Source of the DNA: Actinobacteria bacterium UBA2541
GTDB taxonomy: Bacteria; Actinomycetota; Actinomycetes; Nanopelagicales; Nanopelagicaceae
Direction: 5' to 3'
Assembly: GCA_002340925.1 (NCBI GenBank)
Contig: DDMR01000037.1
Coordinates: 1 to 30,503 of the forward strand
DNA: 30,503 bases
Shown here: in pieces, positions 9,442 to 15,218 of the stretch
Layout of the letters: every line of letters starts with the position of its first letter
How positions within the stretch are numbered: position 1 is the stretch's first letter
The notes under the pieces: generated by a model
Database searches by the model: none
Seen by the model: only the letters and a program-made list of their open reading frames with translations
Told to the model about the DNA's origin: nothing
Made by a program: the position numbers and the translations under genes

Positions 9442-10668
9442 ATGCAGAAATTCAAAAAAGCGACCTTGATCGCTGTTGCAACTGTTGCAAGCTTAGTCTT
9501 AGTAAGCTGCGGTAGCGGAAACAACGCTTCTGGTCCATTAAAAATAGGTTCACTACTTCCTGAGACAGGAAGTCTTGCATTCCTAGGGCCCCCAGAGTTT
9601 GCTGGTGTTGATTTAGCAGTTGAAGAAATCAATGCGGCCGGTGGCGTATTAGGCGAGAACATAGAGCACATCCGTGGCGATTCAGGAGACACAAGTTCTG
9701 ACATTGCACAACAAACAACTGATTCACATATATCAGCTGGCGTTAGTGCAATCGTTGGTGCAGCATCTTCAGGAGTTTCTTTCACAGTAATCGACAAGAT
9801 TGCTGGCGAAAAAATCGTTCACTTCTCACCAGCTAACACTTCACCTGACTTCACAAATTATGATGATGATGGATACTACTTCCGCACCGCACCATCAGAT
9901 ACCTTCCAGGGAGCAGTTCTTGGTCAACTAATGGCTAAAGAAGGCGCGAAAAATGCTGTATTCCTAAACCTTGATGATGCTTACGGTAACGGTCTAGCTA
10001 AGTATGCAGCTGCCGCATTTACTGGAACATCTTCAACAATCGTTTACAACCCACAAGCTGCTGAATTCTCAGCAGATGTTGCAAAGGCAAAGGCTGCAAA
10101 GCCAGATGCAATTGCAATCATCGGCTTTGATGAGACAGCGAAGATTTTCACTGAACTAATCAAGCAAGGAATTGGCCCAGATAAGGTCAAGACCTATCTT
10201 GTTGATGGAAACCTTTCAAGTGGTGCTTACAAGGATCTACCTGCAGGAATCATGAATGGCGTAAAAGCTACTCTTCCTGGTGTATTTGCTGATGACACAC
10301 TTCAAAAGCGTCTACTTGGAGTAGATCCAGGACTGACAGACTTCTCATATGCTCCTGAGTCATATGATGCAATTATTCTGATTGCACTTGCAGCAGAACA
10401 AGGTGGTGCAACGGATGGTCAGACAATCCGTGACAACCTAGTATCTGTTTCAAAGGGTGGCACAAAGTGCACAACCTTTGCGGCTTGCAAAGAGCTAATC
10501 GCTGATGGCGAAGATATCGACTACGACGGTGTTTCTGGTCCAGTCGAGTTCGCTGACAATGGAGATCCTTCATATGCAACTATGGGTATCTACCAATACA
10601 CAGCTAACGATAAGTACGTAGCACTTCCAGCAGAGTTCATCTCTGGTGATGTGCCAGCGGGCGAGTAA
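9442..10668 (+). CDS. livK: Branched-chain amino acid-type ABC transporter, substrate-binding lipoprotein
   Basis: Extracytoplasmic solute receptor (type I periplasmic-binding fold, Peripla_BP_6/LivK family) of a LIV-type ABC importer. Of 408 residues, 1-22 form a lipoprotein signal peptide with a basic start, a hydrophobic core and lipobox LVSC, so Cys23 would be lipidated. The mature part begins LKIGSLLPETGSLAFLGPPE, the family's usual first strand, and carries the VDLAVEEINAAGGVLG helix and IVGAASSGVSF segment. The start ATG has GAAAGGG 5 nt upstream. Codons are rich in TTC, AAC, GCA and TCA, suggesting strong expression. It converges on livHMGF rather than sharing their operon, but their adjacency suggests one transporter. 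The substrate may be branched-chain amino acids, but other LIV-family receptors bind urea, amides or aromatics, so this is unproven. Confidence 0.93.
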   Translation: MQKFKKATLIAVATVASLVLVSCGSGNNASGPLKIGSLLPETGSLAFLGPPEFAGVDLAVEEINAAGGVLGENIEHIRGDSGDTSSDIAQQTTDSHISAGVSAIVGAASSGVSFTVIDKIAGEKIVHFSPANTSPDFTNYDDDGYYFRTAPSDTFQGAVLGQLMAKEGAKNAVFLNLDDAYGNGLAKYAAAAFTGTSSTIVYNPQAAEFSADVAKAKAAKPDAIAIIGFDETAKIFTELIKQGIGPDKVKTYLVDGNLSSGAYKDLPAGIMNGVKATLPGVFADDTLQKRLLGVDPGLTDFSYAPESYDAIILIALAAEQGGATDGQTIRDNLVSVSKGGTKCTTFAACKELIADGEDIDYDGVSGPVEFADNGDPSYATMGIYQYTANDKYVALPAEFISGDVPAGE

Positions 10669-10698
10669 TTAGCTGCCAATAGCAGAAAAGTAGAAATG

Positions 10699-10740
10699 GA
10701 GAGGCCCGCCGTTTTAAACGGCGGGCCTCTCTTACTTTTA
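10699..10740 (+). terminator. Strong hairpin terminator between convergent livK and livF (probably bidirectional)
   Basis: A 15-bp perfect inverted repeat (10700-10714 with 10716-10730, core GAGGCCCGCCGTTT / AAACGGCGGGCCTC) is extended by a G-C pair at 10699/10731 and followed by the T-rich run TTACTTTTA. Because livF ends at 10778 on the other strand, the hairpin can also stop that transcript; on the - strand it is followed by the T-rich segment TCCATTTCTACTTTT. Confidence 0.9.
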
Positions 10741-10753
10741 TCTGAGCGCTAAC

Positions 10754-10780
10754 TTTTTACTATTTTTACTATTTTTACTA
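10754..10780. repeat. Three perfect 9-bp tandem repeats at the livF stop codon
   Basis: TTTTTACTA occurs three times in direct succession (10754-10762, 10763-10771, 10772-10780). Read on the - strand the unit is TAGTAAAAA and is in frame with livF, so livF ends with TAG TAA AAA three times over: six in-frame stop codons. Confidence 0.9.
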
Positions 10781-11524
10781 TTTCTGCTGAGCGAGGGTGC
10801 CTAGGTAGAGTTCTATAACCTTTGGATCCGTAGATAGTGATTTTCCGGTTCCCTCATAAGCATTTGTACCTTGATCTAAAACGTAACCCCGATCGACAAT
10901 TTGCAGACACCTTCTAGCATTCTGCTCCACCATAATCACGGTTACGCCAATCTTATTTATCTCTCTAACTCGGACGAAAACTTCATCTTGTAAAGCTGGG
11001 GATAGCCCGGCGCTAGGTTCATCGAGTAAGAGCACGGATGGATTCATCATCAGAGCACGTCCCATTGCAACCATCTGGCGTTCTCCTCCAGATAGCGAGC
11101 CGGCGCGTTGTTTGCGGCGAGTTCCAAGAGTTGGAAAGAGGTTTACCACAAAATCAAAGCGCTCATTAAATAGAGCAGGGGCTTGAAAAGCGCCCATCTG
11201 CAAATTCTCTTCAATGGTGAGTGAAGGGAAAACATTGTTGCTCTGTGGCACAAAACCTATTCCACGGCTTACGAGTTCATCGGCTCGCATGTTCGTAATC
11301 GTCTCACCATTCAAGGTGACTTGGCCCTCTCGGACTTTCACTAATCCAAAGAGCGCCTTTAGGAGAGTCGATTTTCCGGCACCATTGGGGCCAATAATTC
11401 CAACTAGCTCTCCCTGATTTGCGTAGAGATTGCATCCGTTGAGAATGTTAATGCCAGGCAGATAGCCTGCTACCAAATCTTTGGCATCAACTAGCGCTGT
11501 TGCAGTTGAAGGTGTGGCGGCCAT
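10778..11524 (-). CDS. livF: LIV-type ABC transporter ATP-binding protein LivF
   Basis: One of the two cytoplasmic ATPases that drive the LIV importer. The 248-residue product has Walker A GPNGAGKST (about 43-51), the Q-loop region FVPQSNNVFPSLTIEENL, ABC signature LSGGERQMV (about 143-151), Walker B VLLLDEPSAGLSP, and the LivF-typical VEQNARRCLQIVDRGYVLDQG, where Gln replaces the usual H-loop histidine. It starts 2 nt after the livG stop, with GGAAGG upstream in the end of livG. It is the last gene of the livHMGF operon; its stop lies in a 9-bp tandem repeat. Confidence 0.96.
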   Translation of the reverse strand: MAATPSTATALVDAKDLVAGYLPGINILNGCNLYANQGELVGIIGPNGAGKSTLLKALFGLVKVREGQVTLNGETITNMRADELVSRGIGFVPQSNNVFPSLTIEENLQMGAFQAPALFNERFDFVVNLFPTLGTRRKQRAGSLSGGERQMVAMGRALMMNPSVLLLDEPSAGLSPALQDEVFVRVREINKIGVTVIMVEQNARRCLQIVDRGYVLDQGTNAYEGTGKSLSTDPKVIELYLGTLAQQK

Positions 11525-11526
11525 TT

Positions 11527-12390
11527 TTATGCACCTTCCTGGCTGGCAGATAAGTCGTCGTTATGGTGCGCACCAAGATAGGCCGCAATAACTTCTTCAT
11601 TGCCCATAACTGAGGCCGGCGTTCCTTCAGCTATGACTGCACCTTGCGCCATAACAATTACCCAATCGCTAATCTCGTGCACCATATCCATGTCATGTTC
11701 AACGAACAAGACTGTCTTTCCCTCGGTTCGCAGCTCTTTGATGTGTTCTAGGAGTGATTGTTTGAGAGCTGGATTAACACCTGCCATTGGCTCATCTAGC
11801 ATGATCATCTCTGGCTCAACCATAAGCGCACGCGCCATCTCAAGGAGTTTGCGCTGTCCACCAGATAGTGCCGCGGCAAAATCATCTTGTTTCTCCAGAA
11901 GTTTGAACTTTCGCAATATTTCAGTTGCACGAGCACGAATCTCAGCCTCTTGAGCGCGCCAAATCCATGGAAATACTGAACGCAAAACAGATTCGCCTTT
12001 TTGGTTGCGAGCACCAAGCGCCATATTTTCGATAACGGTCAATCGATATAGGGCCTTTGTTAATTGGAATGTTCTCACCATTCCTAAACGGGCAACTTTA
12101 TGAGGTGGAATTCCATTAAGCTCTCTTCCGTTGAAGCTCCATGTTCCAGAGTTTGGGCTGTCATAACCAGTCAAGAGATTGAAAAAGGTGGTCTTTCCGG
12201 CGCCATTTGGTCCGATCAGTGCAGTGATTGACCCTCTCTGAATTTCAAGGTGATCGACATTTACAGCAGTAAGCCCACCAAATTGTCGAACTATCTTATC
12301 CGCAACAAGAATCGGATCTGATTTTGCAGAGCCCGGAGTAGGGGAAGTTGTTGATGCAAAATCTACATCTGCGCTCTTAGGCTTTTGCAT
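11527..12390 (-). CDS. livG: LIV-type ABC transporter ATP-binding protein LivG
   Basis: Second ATPase of the LIV importer. I place the start at ATG 12390-12388, which gives 287 residues and has AAGGAG 10 nt upstream; a further upstream ATG at 12417 would place this ribosome site inside the coding region. The gene overlaps the end of livM by 14 nt. After a Ser/Thr/Pro-rich tail of about 25 residues, the ABC domain shows Walker A GPNGAGKTT, RTFQLTKALYRLTVIENMALG, signature LSGGQRKLLEMARAL, Walker B MIMLDEPMAGVNP, H-loop VEHDMDMV, and the LivG-typical C-terminal IAEGTPASVMGNEEVIAAYLG. The N-terminal tail is longer than in most LivG proteins. Confidence 0.94.
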   Translation of the reverse strand: MQKPKSADVDFASTTSPTPGSAKSDPILVADKIVRQFGGLTAVNVDHLEIQRGSITALIGPNGAGKTTFFNLLTGYDSPNSGTWSFNGRELNGIPPHKVARLGMVRTFQLTKALYRLTVIENMALGARNQKGESVLRSVFPWIWRAQEAEIRARATEILRKFKLLEKQDDFAAALSGGQRKLLEMARALMVEPEMIMLDEPMAGVNPALKQSLLEHIKELRTEGKTVLFVEHDMDMVHEISDWVIVMAQGAVIAEGTPASVMGNEEVIAAYLGAHHNDDLSASQEGA

Positions 12391-13372
12391 CAAGTGCCAA
12401 CTCCTTCTTATCACCAAAGATACCTTGTGGCCTAAAAATCATTAGCGCCATCAGTCCAAGACCCATTAACATGAATCTAATTTGTCCAACTTGATTTACG
12501 CCGATCAACCAATCTGGAATCAGATTATTGCTAACACCTTGACGCAAAATCTGCTCGATAAATACGATCAAGAACCAGAAAATCATTGCTCCAACTACTG
12601 GAGAGAAGACTCTTGCAGCGCCTCCAAGAATAAGAACGGTGTAAGCGAAGAAGGTTAGAGCGGTTCCATAGTTATCTGGCTGAACAGATTGGCGAGATAA
12701 GGCATAAACAAATCCGCCGATAGAACCGATAACACCACCAATAATCAGAGATTGCATTTTGTAGAGGTAGACATTTTTTCCGAGAGAGCGAACCGCATCC
12801 TCGTCTTCACGAATGGCGCGCATTAGGCGTCCCCATGGTGAGTTGACCATAATCCACATTACAAATGTAATTACTGCAACCAGGCTCCAACCCACGATTA
12901 CAACCCAGAGGTCATTGGCATTGAAGCGAAGGATTGGGGTATCTAAGCCTGACTTAAATGGGTTGAGATCGAAGAACTCTTTTCCAAATTTTCCGGTGAT
13001 TCCATCAGATCCACCTAGCCACTCGTTGAATGTTGCGGATCGTGCAATCTGTCGGACGATCTCGGCGGCAGCAATAGTTACGATCGCAAGATAATCTGCC
13101 CGAAGCCGCAGTGTAGGAATTCCAAGAAGTAGGGCAAAGATTATTGAGTTAAAGATTCCAATTAGAAAAGCAATCCAAAGTGGGATGCCAAATGAGACGA
13201 CGGGGACAGCAACACTGTATGCACCAATTGCCAAAAAGCCTGCTTGTCCGAAGTTTAGGAGTCCGGTATATCCGAAGTGCATGTTAAGGCCGATAGCTGC
13301 GAGAGCGAAGATTATTGTGTTTACACCAATCGTTGCGCTTAGCGTCTGCTGTGTAATAAAGAGAAAGTCCAT
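12377..13372 (-). CDS. livM: LIV-type ABC transporter permease LivM
   Basis: Inner-membrane permease subunit of the LIV importer, 331 residues with about nine hydrophobic segments. Family features are GLNMHFGYTGLLNFGQAGFL near residue 28 and the cytoplasmic coupling loop WGRLMRAIREDEDAVRSLGKNVYLYKMQ (about 180-207). A late GGAARVFSPVVGA segment and a cytoplasmic end FRPQGIFG are also typical. The start ATG at 13372-13370 follows the livH stop directly (TAG then ATG), and GAGAGGA lies about 9 nt upstream inside livH, so translation is probably coupled. It overlaps livG by 14 nt. Confidence 0.95.
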   Translation of the reverse strand: MDFLFITQQTLSATIGVNTIIFALAAIGLNMHFGYTGLLNFGQAGFLAIGAYSVAVPVVSFGIPLWIAFLIGIFNSIIFALLLGIPTLRLRADYLAIVTIAAAEIVRQIARSATFNEWLGGSDGITGKFGKEFFDLNPFKSGLDTPILRFNANDLWVVIVGWSLVAVITFVMWIMVNSPWGRLMRAIREDEDAVRSLGKNVYLYKMQSLIIGGVIGSIGGFVYALSRQSVQPDNYGTALTFFAYTVLILGGAARVFSPVVGAMIFWFLIVFIEQILRQGVSNNLIPDWLIGVNQVGQIRFMLMGLGLMALMIFRPQGIFGDKKELALDAKA

Positions 13373-14716
13373 CTACCCAATCCTCTCTTTCTTACCCAAA
13401 ATTCCCTGTGGCCTAATGATCAAAATAATAATTAAGATAATTAGCGCACCCACATATTTAAGCTCTGTTGGTATAAATAAGGTTGAAAGTTGGACGAATA
13501 AGCCAATGATTAGAGACCCAACTAAGGCGCCATTTGCGGTACCGAGCCCACCCAAGGTGACGGCGGCGAAGATCAAGAGCAACATGTCCTGTCCCATCAA
13601 GAAACTTACGCCTTGATTTATAGTGATGATTACACCCGCATAGGTCGCTAGGGCAGCTCCCAAAACCCAGACCGCTCTAATTACTTTCTGAACATCAATT
13701 CCAGAAGCTGAGGCTAGGGCTGGATTATCTGAAACCGCGCGGCTTGCTTTGCCCATGCGAGTTTTCAATAACCAGAGCGTTGCAAGGATTATTAAAATGA
13801 TCCCAATACTTGTTGTCAGAATTGACTTTGGAGTAATACTTACAAGACCAAATTCTAATCCTGCCTGCCCAGCATATTGTGGGAGCTGTCTAGTATCTCC
13901 GCCAAACAGGAAGAGGAAGAAATAACGCAAAAAGATTGCAAGTCCAATTGAAACTACGAGCATTGCAATAAGTCCAGTGCCTCGCTTACGCAAGGGTTTC
14001 CAAAGATATCTATCCTGCAGGAATCCAGATATAAATGCTCCGAGAAGAACCCCGATTGGAGCGGCGACTAATACCGGGAATTTTAGGACTGCGCTTAAGT
14101 AATAGATGAGCAGTCCACCCATTGTAAGAATTTCACCATGGGCAAAATTTGTTAAACCAGTTGTTCCAAAGATTAGGTTTAGACCGAGGGCGGCTAGTCC
14201 AATGACAAGACCCAAAATCAGGCCATCGAGTGCAAGTTGTGCGGAACGTTCTAACATACTGGCCTTGGCTATACCAGGACCTATCGGGAAGAGAAGTTTT
14301 AGGTCGTTGCCCAACGAAAATACGTTGGCTCTGATTGTTGCCTTTGTTGGGTCTGTTAGAGATTGCCCCTCAGGTAGGTCATCTTGATTAATGGTTAAGT
14401 TGAAACTTCCTTTTGTGAGGATTTCAACCTCCCAATTGCCTTGCGCATCGGTTTCTACATTTTTTGTGAATTCTTCCGGCCCGGTGACGGCAATACCTAT
14501 ATTAGGAAGTGCAATGCCATCTTTATCAGTGATTGTTCCGTAAAGTTTTGTTGGAGCAGCTGCGGTTTCTGTGGCACTTGCATTTGAACCCAGGAAGAGA
14601 ATTGAAGAAACTGAGAGCAAGAGAAGAAGCGCTAGAGAGCTGGATTTGCGAAAAGATGAGTGCCTTCGAAAACTCTTCGTAACTGTGACGGAGGCCAAAT
14701 TCAAAATAGATTCCAA
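13373..14716 (-). CDS. livH: LIV-type ABC transporter permease LivH with an N-terminal signal peptide and extracytoplasmic beta-sandwich domain
   Basis: Permease subunit of the LIV importer, but 447 residues rather than the usual 290-310. The permease part is complete from about residue 157: GLILGLVIGLAALGLNLIFG, TGLTNFAHGEILTMGG (187-201), coupling-loop segment MGKASRAVSDNPALASASG, and end RPQGILGKKERIG. In front lie a basic N-terminus, a hydrophobic core (27-43), a possible signal-peptidase site after ASA (46-48), and a domain at about 55-145 with KLYGTITDKDGIALPNIGIA and VETDAQGNWEVEILTKGS, matching carboxypeptidase-regulatory-like (CarboxypepD_reg) beta-sandwiches. The start codon is TTG 14716; an in-frame stop lies four codons upstream. 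Its ribosome site is weak. Internal ATG 14257 (Met154) would yield a bare permease. First gene of livHMGF; the 65-nt gap before it shows no clear promoter. Confidence 0.9.
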   Translation of the reverse strand: MESILNLASVTVTKSFRRHSSFRKSSSLALLLLLSVSSILFLGSNASATETAAAPTKLYGTITDKDGIALPNIGIAVTGPEEFTKNVETDAQGNWEVEILTKGSFNLTINQDDLPEGQSLTDPTKATIRANVFSLGNDLKLLFPIGPGIAKASMLERSAQLALDGLILGLVIGLAALGLNLIFGTTGLTNFAHGEILTMGGLLIYYLSAVLKFPVLVAAPIGVLLGAFISGFLQDRYLWKPLRKRGTGLIAMLVVSIGLAIFLRYFFLFLFGGDTRQLPQYAGQAGLEFGLVSITPKSILTTSIGIILIILATLWLLKTRMGKASRAVSDNPALASASGIDVQKVIRAVWVLGAALATYAGVIITINQGVSFLMGQDMLLLIFAAVTLGGLGTANGALVGSLIIGLFVQLSTLFIPTELKYVGALIILIIILIIRPQGILGKKERIG

Positions 14717-14781
14717 TCCTGGAGTTGGTCATTCAGACTGGCTGAAACCGACCTGGTATCCGACAACTTTAGCGAGTCGGT

Positions 14782-15186
14782 CTATCTTTCGGCAAGAATC
14801 AAGCAGGTAATTCTTGAGGTGCAAGTTCTCTCGCCAGCCTCATTGGTTATCACAACTTCGTAACAGCAGAGAGTTTTTCCCAGCGAAATAGCTGTAGCAG
14901 TTCCAATGACGAAGCCAGATGTAGCAGATTTATGATGAGTCGCATTTATATCAACACCAACAATCTTTCGATTTACTCCTGCATGCAGAGCGGTTCCGAT
15001 CGAGCCAAGGCTTTCAGCAAGAACAACACTTGCTCCTCCGTGCAATAAGCCCATCGGTTGGGTATTGCCTTCAACTGGCATCTTTGCTACGAGTCGCTGT
15101 GGTGATGCTTCGAGAATTTCAATTCCCATTTTTTCGCCAAGGGCGCCACTGCCACGCTTCCGCAGAATCTCAAGGAAATCATCCAT
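14782..15186 (-). CDS. PaaI-family hotdog-fold acyl-CoA thioesterase
   Basis: Predicted cytoplasmic thioesterase of 134 residues hydrolysing an acyl- or aryl-CoA. Family features: GEKMGIEILEASPQRLVAKMP, the hotdog helix with LLHGGASVVLAESLGSIGT, VGVDINATHHKSATSGFV, and the final strand TCTSRITCLI. The HGG and the following Glu on the helix match the PaaI/YbdB active-site layout. I chose ATG 15186; an upstream TTG/ATG extension would run across the polA start and has no family match. No ribosome site precedes the ATG; instead TAGACT ends 7 nt upstream, so it is probably leaderless. It is divergent from polA and 65 nt upstream of livH in the same direction. The natural substrate is unknown. Confidence 0.88.
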   Translation of the reverse strand: MDDFLEILRKRGSGALGEKMGIEILEASPQRLVAKMPVEGNTQPMGLLHGGASVVLAESLGSIGTALHAGVNRKIVGVDINATHHKSATSGFVIGTATAISLGKTLCCYEVVITNEAGERTCTSRITCLILAER

Positions 15187-15187
15187 G

Positions 15188-15204
15188 TTGGTAAGTCTAA
15201 CCAA
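15188..15204. promoter_or_regulatory. Near-perfect palindrome in the paaI/polA divergent promoter (possible operator)
   Basis: TTGGTAAGTCTAACCAA is symmetrical at 7 of 8 base pairs around 15196. It fully covers the - strand -10 box and abuts the + strand -10 box, so a dimeric protein bound here could affect both genes. The binding protein, if any, is unknown; the symmetry may also reflect two overlapping promoters. Confidence 0.4.
15194..15199 (-). promoter_or_regulatory. -10 box (TAGACT) for leaderless paaI-type thioesterase transcript
   Basis: On the - strand TAGACT is followed by 7 nt and then the ATG at 15186. This is the spacing expected if transcription starts at the start codon. No Shine-Dalgarno sequence is present. 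The box lies inside a 17-nt near-palindrome. Confidence 0.5.
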
Positions 15205-15210
15205 TAGACT
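15205..15210 (+). promoter_or_regulatory. -10 box (TAGACT) for leaderless or near-leaderless polA transcript
   Basis: TAGACT ends 8 nt before the polA ATG at 15219, so the message would start within 1-2 nt of the start codon. The bases before the ATG (CCGGAA) give at most a weak ribosome site that would not be transcribed. It is identical to the -10 box of the divergent gene. Confidence 0.5.
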
Positions 15211-15218
15211 CGCCGGAA

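Noticed and set aside
12391..12417. Upstream ATG (12417) as livG start
   Set aside because: The AAGGAG ribosome site lies downstream of it and points to ATG 12390.
13185..13616. 143-codon + strand frame across the livM/livH junction
   Set aside because: Antisense to two clear permease genes; basic, Pro/Ile-rich composition typical of a shadow of membrane-protein sequence.
14717..14781. Promoter or terminator between the thioesterase gene and livH
   Set aside because: Only weak partial inverted repeats (CCGAC/GTCGG, TCAG/CTGA) and no matched -35/-10 pair; livHMGF may be co-transcribed with the thioesterase gene.
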